A stretch of DNA of 64,000 nucleotides from Roseobacter fucihabitans (GTDB taxonomy: Bacteria > Pseudomonadota > Alphaproteobacteria > Rhodobacterales > Rhodobacteraceae). The notes under the pieces were generated by a model that was given only the letters and a program-made list of their open reading frames with translations, ran no database searches and was not told where the DNA came from. This document shows, piece after piece, positions 55,697 through 63,478 of this stretch. Each line of letters starts with the position of its first letter. Position 1 is the stretch's first letter. Both the position numbers and the translations under genes were made by a program. Location of the stretch: positions 62,001 through 126,000 of the forward strand of contig NZ_CP143424.1 of assembly GCF_014337925.2 (NCBI RefSeq), given 5' to 3'.

Positions 55697-56470
55697 ATGA
55701 TGATCTGGAGCAAAGAGGAAGCCGGTGCGGCTGGGGTTGTGGTGACGGTCGCGGATCGCGCTGCCCTGCTGGCCGATCTGCGCGCGCGGTTTGAGACGGG
55801 GGTGGGGTTTTCCGTGGCCACGCTGAACCTTGATCATGTGGTCAAGCTCAAGCGCGATGCGCAGTTTCGCGCGGCTTACCTCCGCCAGACCCATGTGACG
55901 GCGGATGGCAATCCCATCGTGTGGTTTTGCCGCCTTGCGGGGCAAGGCGATGTGGCCTTGATCCCCGGCTCCGAACTGATCGACCCGGTAGCGGATCTGG
56001 CGGCGGAAGCGGATGTGGATGTCGCGCTTTTTGGCGCGGATGATACCTCGCTCGCCAAGGCCGCCGACGCGCTGGAGGCGCGCCACCCCGGTTTGCGGAT
56101 CGTGTCGTGCCAATCCCCGCCAATGGGGTTTGATCCTGACAGTCCGCTGGCGGATGAAGCCATCAAGGCGATCGGGGAGAGCGGCGCGCGGCTGGTGTTT
56201 CTCGCGCTCGGTGCCCCGAAACAGGAACGCTTTGCCGCCCGCGCCCAGGAAAGGCTGCCACAGGTGGGGTTTCTCTCCATCGGTGCCGGGCTCGACTTCA
56301 TCTCGGGCGCACAGAAACGCGCGCCAAAATGGGTGCGTGCGATTGCATCCGAATGGATCTGGCGGATGCTCTCCAACCCCCGCCGCCTGGCCGCGCGCTA
56401 CGGCACCTGCATCCTCGCCCTGCCCGGCCTGACCCTGCGGGCGCTCGCCGCGCGGCGCAAAGCGCCTTGA
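55697..56470 (+). CDS. WecB/TagA/CpsF-family glycosyltransferase
   Basis: About 258 aa from ATG 55697, with GAGGGG upstream; the open frame begins at 55658. Family features: FSVATLNLDHVVKLKRDAQFRAAYLRQTHVTADGNPIVW, LIPGSELIDPVADL, VALFGADDTSLAKAADAL, ALGAPKQERFAARAQERLP and FLSIGAGLDFISGAQKRAPKWVRAIASEWIWRML. These enzymes (GT26) add N-acetylmannosamine or a related sugar to an undecaprenyl-linked acceptor, an early step. A UDP-GlcNAc dehydrogenase follows on the opposite strand. Confidence 0.9.
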   Translation: MMIWSKEEAGAAGVVVTVADRAALLADLRARFETGVGFSVATLNLDHVVKLKRDAQFRAAYLRQTHVTADGNPIVWFCRLAGQGDVALIPGSELIDPVADLAAEADVDVALFGADDTSLAKAADALEARHPGLRIVSCQSPPMGFDPDSPLADEAIKAIGESGARLVFLALGAPKQERFAARAQERLPQVGFLSIGAGLDFISGAQKRAPKWVRAIASEWIWRMLSNPRRLAARYGTCILALPGLTLRALAARRKAP

Positions 56471-56502
56471 TCAGAGCCAAAGCGACATATTAGAGCAGCA
56501 TT

Positions 56503-57828
56503 TTAAGCCTTGGTCACGCGATCCATCGGCAGGTCCCGGCTGGCGATGGCGTTGCGGGTGTCGACCACCGGGCAGCCTAAGGCCAGCAGAGCGCCGTAAT
56601 CTATCGCGTCGTGGTCAGTGGCGATCAGCACCGCGTCCACCCCTGCCCCGGCGATGTCCTGGGGCGCAATCGCGCGGCGGGCATGGAACTGGCCGTATTC
56701 GCGCATCACCGGCAGTTCCGGCACATGCGGGTCGAGGAACACGACCTCGGCCCCTGCCTCCTCCAGCAATTGCATCAACCGCATGGCGGGGCTTTCGCGC
56801 ATGTCAGAAACGTTTTTCTTATAGGCCACCCCGACCAATAGAATTTTCGCATGCGAAACTCCCTTGCCTGTCGCGCGGTCCAGCACCTCGCGCAGACGGT
56901 CCACCACATGGCGCGGCATGGCGGTGTTGATCTCGCCGGCCAACTCAATGAACCGCGTCGGCACATCAAAGGCGCGCGCGCGCCAGGTGAGGTAGAAAGG
57001 ATCGATGGGGATGCAATGCCCGCCAAGGCCGGGGCCGGGATAAAACGGCATATAACCAAAGGGTTTGGTCGCTGCGCCCGCAATCACATCCCAGACGTCG
57101 ATGCCCATGGGCTCGTAGATCAGCTTGAGTTCATTCACGAGGGCGATATTGACCGCGCGAAAGATGTTTTCGGTGATCTTCACCGCTTCGGCTGTGCCTG
57201 TATCAGGCACACGCACGACGGTCTCGATGACGGCGGCGTAAAACGCCTCCATCAGATCCCCCGCTTCTTGCCCGTCCCCCGCGACAATCTTGGGGATGGT
57301 CTGGGTGCGGTAAGTGGCATTGCCGGGGTCCTCGCGTTCGGGCGAGAAGCCTGCATAAAAATCCACGCCGTTCTTGAGGCCGGAAGTTTCCAGGATCGGG
57401 ATCAACACCTCGCGCGTCGTGCCGGGCCATGTGGTGGATTCCAGCGCGACCAAGGTGCCCGGCGTCATATGCGCGGCGATGGTGCGGGCGGTATTTTCCA
57501 CGAATGACAAATCCGGCTCGCGCTGGCGTGTCAGCGGCGTGGGCACGCAGATCACCACGATATCCATCTCCGAGAGCCCCGCAAAATCCGTGCTGGCGTT
57601 GAAGCGCGCGGCGACCTCTGCCAGATCCGCATCCGTGACCGCCTCGATGTAACTCTCCCCGGCACTCAGGCGCTCCGCCTTACTGTCGTCCACATCAAAG
57701 CCCGTGACGGGGAAGCCTGCGCGCGCAATCGTCACGGCCAGCGGCAACCCGACATAGCCCAGACCGATGACCCCCACACGGGCGGTCCGGTCAGCGATTT
57801 TTATACTCAGGCTCACGGGGGGCTCCAT
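56503..57828 (-). CDS. UDP-N-acetylglucosamine/UDP-sugar 6-dehydrogenase (WbpA/TviB type)
   Basis: 441 aa nucleotide-sugar dehydrogenase that oxidises C6 to a uronic acid. The Rossmann motif ARVGVIGLGYVGLPLAVTI, VICVPTPLT, LESTTWPGTTREVL, FSPEREDPGNATYRTQTIPKIV, the catalytic GPGLGGHCIPIDPFYL with its Cys, and DTRNAIA match the UDP-GlcNAc branch better than UDP-glucose dehydrogenase. The gene contains TTTCGCATGCGAAA (56845-56858), identical to the palindromes near parA/parB, encoding SHAK. No lesion. Its product could feed the UDP-glucuronate-type epimerase. Confidence 0.9.
   Translation of the reverse strand: MEPPVSLSIKIADRTARVGVIGLGYVGLPLAVTIARAGFPVTGFDVDDSKAERLSAGESYIEAVTDADLAEVAARFNASTDFAGLSEMDIVVICVPTPLTRQREPDLSFVENTARTIAAHMTPGTLVALESTTWPGTTREVLIPILETSGLKNGVDFYAGFSPEREDPGNATYRTQTIPKIVAGDGQEAGDLMEAFYAAVIETVVRVPDTGTAEAVKITENIFRAVNIALVNELKLIYEPMGIDVWDVIAGAATKPFGYMPFYPGPGLGGHCIPIDPFYLTWRARAFDVPTRFIELAGEINTAMPRHVVDRLREVLDRATGKGVSHAKILLVGVAYKKNVSDMRESPAMRLMQLLEEAGAEVVFLDPHVPELPVMREYGQFHARRAIAPQDIAGAGVDAVLIATDHDAIDYGALLALGCPVVDTRNAIASRDLPMDRVTKA
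56845..56858. promoter_or_regulatory. parS-like palindrome inside the dehydrogenase gene
   Basis: TTTCGCATGCGAAA, identical to the copies at 62350 and 63463. It is inside a conserved coding gene, about 5.5 kb from the partition genes. A given 14-mer is expected about 0.0002 times per 64 kb by chance, so it is likely a real binding site for the ParB-type protein. Confidence 0.7.
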
Positions 57829-57910
57829 TGAGGGGATCTATCCTGAACCGCCCAAGGCCCAAACGCCTCAAACAGCCGTCGCGTTCATCGCTGAAAACAG
57901 GCCAGAGGTC

Positions 57911-57948
57911 CAGAGGGGCTGCCCGGCATCTCCCGAGCAGCCCCTCTG
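57911..57948. terminator. Stem-loop between convergent-order genes
   Basis: A perfect 12-bp stem CAGAGGGGCTGC (57911-57922) and GCAGCCCCTCTG (57937-57948) with a 14-nt loop, 29 bases after the stop of the exosortase gene (minus strand). No T-run follows on either strand, so it may be a rho-independent terminator of weak type or a protein-binding or processing hairpin. Confidence 0.55.
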
Positions 57949-57976
57949 ATAAATTGTCCCTATCGCACAGTCGCGC

Positions 57977-59581
57977 TCAGCTCTCCGGTATAAACCGTCC
58001 CAGCGGGGCCTGCATCTCCTGCAAGACCTCGCGCAGGCGCGCTTCGGCGACCGCGTCACCTTCACGCGGGTCCATAACGGTGGTCAGGCGGATCAGCGCG
58101 CCATCGGTGCGCCCGCTGGTGATGCCATCTACCATCAACCAGAATTTCGCGGCGAAGTCCCAGGCGATCCGGCGTTCCTTTTGCTGAAACCAGTAATAGA
58201 CCATCATGCGCGTTTCACCCTTTTGGATGATGGCGCGGTTGATCTTGAAGGGGGTATCGCTGTTCATCGCTTCGGTGATGTCACTGCGCTCCAGCCAGGC
58301 GATTTCCCAACCCGCGCCGGGCAGGCAGATCTCGGGGCTGTGCACGCCGCCATTACTCTGATCATCGTACCAGGCCATGAAGAGCCCAACCGAATGGGGA
58401 TCACCCGCCTTGAGCAATGTCACCTGATGGTAGTCATCTGCCCCCAGTGAGGCCTCAACCCCCGGTGCCAACATCTGGCGCGGGCCTTCCTGGCGCCACT
58501 CGCCCAAATTGCGCGGGAACAGCGTGAAGCTGTCACGCTCGGGTGCGAGGCTGCCACGGTCCGGCACCGCCTGCAGCGCCAGAACACCCGCCAGCATCAG
58601 CGCAGAGACCGTGATCAGCGCCTTGGAGGGCTGCACGAATTGCAACCGCGCCAGCTGCGTGCCAAGGCCCGAAGTGTCCAGATCGAGTGCATCCACCAAT
58701 GTCGGGCGCTCGGGGTGCAGGAACAGCATCAACCAGGCCAGACCAAAGAGGATCAGGATACAGGCCAGGAAAATCACCCAGCCTTCAAAGAAATGCGTGA
58801 ACCCATCAAGCCATTCCACGCCGTAATATTGCACGATGATGCCCGCGACCGCGATGCGCACCGAATTCATGAAAATCGCGATCGGCACGGCGGCCAGCAG
58901 CAGGAAGACCTTATGCCAGTTCGGGCCCTTATAGAGCGTGGCGAAGATATAGGAGAAACTCATGATCGGGAACATATAGCGCAGCCCCGAACAGGCCTCG
59001 GCCACATGTAATTTCAGGATGCCGAGATCGATGATGTTACCGTCCAGAAACACCGGCACATCAAACATGCGCAGGAACCAGACACCCAGTTCAGAGGAGA
59101 CGAATTGCAGATAAGTCGTTGTTTTATAATAGATCACACCGGGCAGCGGCAGCATATAGACCAGATGCACGACACCGGGCCAGAAATGTTTACCCGTGTC
59201 CCAGCCCCAGCTGATCAGCAACACGCCCCCGACCCAGAGGATCAACGCATAGGCCACGATATCGCCAATGCCCGCCATGATCCCCAAAGCCGCCATCACC
59301 AGCGACAGCGTCACCAGCGCCACACCGGGCCAGCGGTTGCGATAGACATCCGGGTTGATCGGGTAAAGTGTCAGCTGTTTGAGAAACAGGAAGGCGGAGA
59401 GCACCGGGATCAGAGGCCCGTGGCTGTATTCGGGCAATTGCCAGGCTTCCAGCAGCGCGTTGATACCATCGGCGAAAAACACGCCCGCCCCGATGATGGC
59501 CACAAGCAGCCAGAACACGCCCCAATTGAGGAAAGCGGCAACACCGCCCCGCATCTGGGTCTGAAAATCAGAAGCCGACAT
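57977..59581 (-). CDS. Exosortase XrtD-like, fused to EpsI domain
   Basis: About 534 aa from ATG 59581 (MSASDFQTQM). The first 310 residues have about eight membrane helices and the exosortase catalytic set: Cys in VAEACSGLRYMFPIMSF, Arg in MNSVRIAVAG and His in LDGFTHFFEGWVIF. The C-terminal part is an EpsI domain (FMAWYDDQSNGGVHSPEICLPGAGWEI). Enzymes of this fusion type process VPLPA-CTERM proteins, and two such substrates (53544 and 61603) flank it here. They cleave the sorting signal at the outer face of the inner membrane, typically in exopolysaccharide-producing bacteria. Confidence 0.93.
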   Translation of the reverse strand: MSASDFQTQMRGGVAAFLNWGVFWLLVAIIGAGVFFADGINALLEAWQLPEYSHGPLIPVLSAFLFLKQLTLYPINPDVYRNRWPGVALVTLSLVMAALGIMAGIGDIVAYALILWVGGVLLISWGWDTGKHFWPGVVHLVYMLPLPGVIYYKTTTYLQFVSSELGVWFLRMFDVPVFLDGNIIDLGILKLHVAEACSGLRYMFPIMSFSYIFATLYKGPNWHKVFLLLAAVPIAIFMNSVRIAVAGIIVQYYGVEWLDGFTHFFEGWVIFLACILILFGLAWLMLFLHPERPTLVDALDLDTSGLGTQLARLQFVQPSKALITVSALMLAGVLALQAVPDRGSLAPERDSFTLFPRNLGEWRQEGPRQMLAPGVEASLGADDYHQVTLLKAGDPHSVGLFMAWYDDQSNGGVHSPEICLPGAGWEIAWLERSDITEAMNSDTPFKINRAIIQKGETRMMVYYWFQQKERRIAWDFAAKFWLMVDGITSGRTDGALIRLTTVMDPREGDAVAEARLREVLQEMQAPLGRFIPES

Positions 59582-59820
59582 CAAAATACTCCACTCGAAA
59601 CAATGATCACCACGCAATGACATCGCAATGGCAGGTTTTACGCTTCATTTCCACCATATCATGCAAGGTCTGACGAAAATATGATGATGATCGGAAATCC
59701 TTAAGGAATGCCGCCTAAACCCGATCTGGTGATGTTGCCACATTCCGGGTGGGCCAAGCCGCTTGAACCGGAGCGGGAAACCTGAAAAGCATTTGCCAGT
59801 CCTGAGCGAGGAGATTTGCA
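59582..59820. promoter_or_regulatory. Divergent promoter region between exosortase and GDP-mannose genes
   Basis: This 239-base region separates two divergent genes, so it must hold both promoters. GAGTGGAG lies before the exosortase ATG, and GAGGAG before the TTG start at 59821. I could pick out no sigma-54 or other defined promoter motif by eye. Confidence 0.5.
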
Positions 59821-61242
59821 TTGACCCTGATCACCCCTGTCCTGTTATGCGGCGGCTCCGGCACAAGGCTCTGGCCGCTGTCGCGCAAATCCTACCCCAA
59901 ACAATTCGCGGCCCTTCTGGGGGATGAAACCCTGTTTCAGGCCTCGGCACGGCGCCTGAATGGTCCACAATATGGCGCGCCTGTAGTGGTAACGGCGTCT
60001 GATTTCCGCTTCATCGTGACCGAACAATTGCACAGCGTCGGCATTGATCCCGGCGCCATCCTGATCGAGCCGACCGGGCGCAATACCGCCCCCGCCGTTC
60101 TCGCCGCCGCGCTTCATGTCGCCCAGAGCGATCCCGATGGCTTGATGCTGGTGGCGCCGTCCGATCATGTGATCCCGGATGTTGCCGCCTTTGGTGCGGC
60201 GGTCGCGGCAGGTGTGGCAGCGGCTGAGGCGGGGCAATTGGTAACCTTCGGTATCACGCCCACCCACGCGGAAACGGGGTATGGCTATCTGGAACTGGTG
60301 GGCACGCGCGAGGGCACCGCCCCTGCCCCGCTGAAACGCTTTGTGGAAAAGCCCGACGCCGCGCGCGCGGAAATCATGTTCAAGGATCCGCATTTCATGT
60401 GGAACGCGGGCATCTTCCTGTTCCGTGCGCGCGACATTATCGCCGCCTTCAAAACCCACGCACAGGCTTTGTTAGAGCCTGTATCGAGCGCCTACACCAA
60501 GGCGCAGGCCGATCTGGGGTTTTTGCGCCTGGACCCAGAGCATTGGGCTTTGGCCGAGGATATTTCTATCGATTATGCGGTCATGGAAAAGGCGGATAAC
60601 CTCTCTGTGGTCCCCTTTTCTGCGGGTTGGTCTGATCTGGGCGGCTGGGACGCGGTCTGGGCGGAAACCGGACCGGACGGCGACGGGGTTGCGACCTCGG
60701 ACAATGCCACAGCGATTGAATGCCGCGACACGCTTCTGCGCTCAGAAAGCGCGGGGCTTGAGGTCGTGGGCATTGGCCTTGAAAACACCATCGTCGTGGC
60801 CATGCCCGATGCGGTGCTGGTGGCCGATAAATCGCGCGCGCAGGATGTGAAACTGGCCGTCGCAGCGCTTAAGGCTAAATCCGCCCTGCAAGCCGAAGCT
60901 TTCCCCAAGGATCACCGCCCCTGGGGTTGGTTCGAGAGCCTCGTGATCGGGCAGCGGTTTCAGGTCAAGCGCATCCATGTGCACCCCGGCGCCGCGCTGT
61001 CGCTGCAAAGCCACCATCACCGCTCCGAACATTGGATCGTGGTAGAAGGCACCGCCAAGGTGACCGTGGATGAGACTGTGAAACTCATCAGCGAAAACCA
61101 ATCCGTCTACATCCCGCTGGGCGCCGTGCACCGCATGGAAAACCCCGGCAAAGTGCCCATGGTATTGATCGAAGTGCAGACCGGCAGCTACCTCGGTGAA
61201 GATGACATCATCCGCTATGAGGATGTCTACGCGCGCGAGTGA
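59821..61242 (+). CDS. Mannose-1-phosphate guanylyltransferase/mannose-6-phosphate isomerase
   Basis: 473 aa, bifunctional type (ManC/AlgA/CpsB). The start is a TTG at 59821 following GAGGAG. N-terminal pyrophosphorylase: PVLLCGGSGTRLWPLSRKSYPKQF, LIEPTGRNTAPAVLAAALH, LVAPSDHVI and RFVEKPDAARAE; C-terminal cupin isomerase (about 340-470): QRFQVKRIHVHPGAALSLQSHHHRSEHWIVVEG (metal-binding His). It supplies GDP-mannose from mannose-6-phosphate and GTP, perhaps with the mutase at 22.7 kb. It appears intact. Confidence 0.95.
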   Translation: MTLITPVLLCGGSGTRLWPLSRKSYPKQFAALLGDETLFQASARRLNGPQYGAPVVVTASDFRFIVTEQLHSVGIDPGAILIEPTGRNTAPAVLAAALHVAQSDPDGLMLVAPSDHVIPDVAAFGAAVAAGVAAAEAGQLVTFGITPTHAETGYGYLELVGTREGTAPAPLKRFVEKPDAARAEIMFKDPHFMWNAGIFLFRARDIIAAFKTHAQALLEPVSSAYTKAQADLGFLRLDPEHWALAEDISIDYAVMEKADNLSVVPFSAGWSDLGGWDAVWAETGPDGDGVATSDNATAIECRDTLLRSESAGLEVVGIGLENTIVVAMPDAVLVADKSRAQDVKLAVAALKAKSALQAEAFPKDHRPWGWFESLVIGQRFQVKRIHVHPGAALSLQSHHHRSEHWIVVEGTAKVTVDETVKLISENQSVYIPLGAVHRMENPGKVPMVLIEVQTGSYLGEDDIIRYEDVYARE

Positions 61243-61602
61243 GGGGCGGCCGCGCGCCCCGTCTATCGTTCGAATCATAGCGATGTGACAGGGGGAGCAC
61301 CCACACACCTGTCACAGAACGATTATTTGCAGGCAGCCGCAGATTGCAAAATGCTTATTTATTAACAAAAGGTTAAAATAAACCACCTATACGGTGCAAT
61401 TTAGTGTCAAAAATACGCATAAAATGTTAAACTGAGCTTATCGTTCAGCGGTGACACGCTGTTTTTGAGATGCGAATAATACAGATATACGTAACTGTAT
61501 AAACTCTTTTATATCAACGACTTAAACTTTCTCGATTGAACTTTTAGATAAAAATACAGCTAAATATATCTGTTTATTTTCAATACCTTAGGGAAATTAA
61601 AT
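61243..61602. promoter_or_regulatory. AT-rich leader upstream of the second VPLPA-CTERM gene
   Basis: 360 bases with no gene. It begins with a GC-rich stem (near 61246-61262), then an inverted repeat TGTGACAGG (61284-61292) and CCTGTCACA (61308-61316) with a 15-nt loop, which could be an operator or terminator. From 61340 to 61602 the sequence is very A/T-rich, unlike the rest of the window, and likely holds the promoter and a long leader of the gene at 61603. Confidence 0.55.
61284..61316. promoter_or_regulatory. 9-bp inverted repeat, possible operator
   Basis: TGTGACAGG and CCTGTCACA flank a 15-nt spacer in the leader of the VPLPA-CTERM gene. The half-site TGTGA is the CRP/FNR-family core, so regulation by a CRP-type factor is possible, though the spacing is larger than for a classical CRP site. 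A weak transcription terminator of the GDP-mannose gene is an alternative. Confidence 0.4.
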
Positions 61603-62220
61603 ATGAAAAAATCAATTCTTACGGCTGCTTCAGCCATGGCAATTCTGGCGGCAGGTACGGCCTCCGCCATTACCTATAACATCACAGACACTGTCAGCAT
61701 TCCAAGCGGTGGGATCGGTAATCCGTTTGTTACGGATTACGAAGCGGCCTTTGGTGCCGGCAACGTCGGTTTCGGCCTGGTCCAATCCGCCGACGCGAGT
61801 GCTTTGGATACATCTGTCGGCTTCAGCTATGCATTCTCTTCCAGCAGATTCGAAAATCTGTTCACTTTTGGGTCAAACTCCATCGACGAAGCGGGGAATA
61901 CTGCATTCATCTACACCGACGGTGTCGCAACCTTCACCGGCACTGATATGGAATTCACGGTCGTAACCGGCAGCGGTTCCCCTCCGCCGGCCGATGCCGC
62001 TCTGGGGGATATCGGTTTTGGCATTTTCTATGACCTCACTGAAACCAATAATACGGTGTTCCTCGCGTTTGCGGATCGTGCCTCAGAAGGCGACTCCGAT
62101 TACAGCGATCACGTGATCCAGACAAGCGGTACGGTTAATGTCGTCCCCCTTCCCGCCGCCGCATGGATGCTGCTGGCGGGTATCGGCGGTCTTGTTTCGA
62201 TGCGTCGTCGCAAGTCCTGA
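61603..62220 (+). CDS. VPLPA-CTERM sorting-domain secreted protein
   Basis: 205 aa. The N-terminal signal peptide KKSILTAASAMAILAAGTASA is followed by a beta-rich domain of about 150 residues (TDTVSIPSGGIGNPFV, SDHVIQTSGTVNV) with no recognised family. The C terminus has VPLPAAAWMLLAGIGGLVSMRRRKS: a VPLPA motif, a hydrophobic helix and an Arg-rich tail. It is an expected substrate of the exosortase at 57977. It is followed by a clear terminator at 62246-62271 and is probably transcribed alone. It may be a surface or matrix protein that helps hold exopolysaccharide. Confidence 0.9.
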   Translation: MKKSILTAASAMAILAAGTASAITYNITDTVSIPSGGIGNPFVTDYEAAFGAGNVGFGLVQSADASALDTSVGFSYAFSSSRFENLFTFGSNSIDEAGNTAFIYTDGVATFTGTDMEFTVVTGSGSPPPADAALGDIGFGIFYDLTETNNTVFLAFADRASEGDSDYSDHVIQTSGTVNVVPLPAAAWMLLAGIGGLVSMRRRKS

Positions 62221-62245
62221 TTGATATCCCCTCTGACGTAACACC

Positions 62246-62271
62246 AAAGGGCACCTCATCAGGTGCCCTTT
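62246..62271 (+). terminator. Intrinsic terminator after the VPLPA-CTERM gene
   Basis: An 11-bp stem AAAGGGCACCT (62246-62256) and AGGTGCCCTTT (62261-62271) with a 4-nt loop, continuing into TT. It follows the stop of the gene at 62220 by 25 bases. Confidence 0.88.
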
Positions 62272-62349
62272 TCATATGGTAGAAGCACCCAATCTGCACG
62301 CTTGTGCCTCACCGCCCGTCAAATCCGTTTTAGCACAGCAACGTCACAG

Positions 62350-62363
62350 TTTCGCATGCGAAA
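62350..62363. promoter_or_regulatory. parS-like palindrome downstream of parB
   Basis: TTTCGCATGCGAAA just beyond the parB stop (which lies at 62372). Together with the identical site at 63463 it flanks parB, as is typical for a centromere-like site of a ParAB system. Confidence 0.82.
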
Positions 62364-62371
62364 GTCATGCC

Positions 62372-63349
62372 TTAGGAACGGCGCGCCAGCCAGTCGCGCA
62401 AATCCGCCAACAAGGCGGCATCCACATTTCGGCCAGACAGGGTGATCCGTCCCTTTGACGCCTTCAGCGTCACGCCAGGGGCCGCTTGTTCTGTCGGCAC
62501 CGCTACGGACTTTGCCGGGGCCTTCAGGCAAGCATCCAATACGCGGCGTTCGGCTGTGGTATCCTGTGGGTCAGCCTTGCGCAGGGCTTCCAGCAGGCGG
62601 TGACGAAAGCGGATATCGCCTTGCAGGGCCGCCACCAGTGCCAGCCCGACTTTCTCCGGGATCGCTGCGGGAAAGCGCAGCTCCGCATCCAGCTGCTCCA
62701 CCAGATGTGTGAAGCCCATGATCTTGGAACGCTTGGGCGCGCGCGCGGCAGAAAACAGGCTCTGTACAGCCGTATGCGTGTCTGGAAAAACGCCGGTGGC
62801 GGCGGCCTGAACGGCAATGCGGGCGCGTTCGTAGAAGCTCAGATCAGCGCGAATCTCGTTTTCCTCCACCATGGCCAGATAGGCGTCGGAAACATCCTCA
62901 GGCGTGCGCAGGAAGGCCTTGATGGTCTCAAAACGCGCCTCGCCGGTTTCCTTGAGCAATGCCTGCAACGCGGTCAGGCGGCGCCAACCGGAAATCAGCC
63001 CATAGCGGCCCTGCCCCAGGTCAAGCACCTCAATCGGAGTCTGTTGTCCACGCGCGCGCAGGCTGTCTTTGAGCACGTCCATTTCATCCACGTCCATCGC
63101 CACGCGATCGCGCACCAGATGCGTGGCATCCACAGCCTCCAGCGGGAGAGACAGTACCATGCGCCCCTCGCTGCGCGCGCGCTGCAACTCATCCGCGACC
63201 TCCTCAAAGGCCGCGCGTTCCGCAGCATCCCCCGTCACATCGGCAATGGGCGCGCGCCGCGTGCCATGCCCGACCCAACCCAAAGCAGCCTTAGTTTCCA
63301 GCGGGGCGTCGGTGATCACGGCGGGACTAAGACGTTTACGTTTGGCCAT
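62372..63349 (-). CDS. parB: ParB/RepB-family plasmid partition protein
   Basis: 325 aa. ParB N-terminal nuclease-like domain: LPLEAVDATHLVRDR, LKDSLRARGQQTPIEVLDLGQGRYGLISGWRRLTALQALL (the conserved SGWRRLTA box), then the DNA-binding part with MVEENEIRADLSFYERARIAVQAAATGV (the EN-R-DLS-E core of the family) and a helix-turn-helix near 180-230. It binds parS-like sites to partition the plasmid at division. It lies directly after parA on the minus strand, with a palindrome at each side. The N-terminal 30 residues are variable in the family. Confidence 0.92.
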   Translation of the reverse strand: MAKRKRLSPAVITDAPLETKAALGWVGHGTRRAPIADVTGDAAERAAFEEVADELQRARSEGRMVLSLPLEAVDATHLVRDRVAMDVDEMDVLKDSLRARGQQTPIEVLDLGQGRYGLISGWRRLTALQALLKETGEARFETIKAFLRTPEDVSDAYLAMVEENEIRADLSFYERARIAVQAAATGVFPDTHTAVQSLFSAARAPKRSKIMGFTHLVEQLDAELRFPAAIPEKVGLALVAALQGDIRFRHRLLEALRKADPQDTTAERRVLDACLKAPAKSVAVPTEQAAPGVTLKASKGRITLSGRNVDAALLADLRDWLARRS

Positions 63350-63462
63350 CGGGTTTCCTTTTGTGATGATGTCCGCAGGGTAGGGCAGGGGTCATTACAT
63401 TCGGGTTTTCATAGCGAACGTAGGCTCTAATATGCAGTTTAGAGACAGATATTAGCGATGAA

Positions 63463-63476
63463 TTTCGCATGCGAAA
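63463..63476. promoter_or_regulatory. parS-like palindrome between parA and parB
   Basis: TTTCGCATGCGAAA, 3 bases past the parA stop (63479 is the end of that gene) and 113 bases ahead of parB. It is a likely ParB-binding site that could also control the operon. Confidence 0.85.
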
Positions 63477-63478
63477 CT

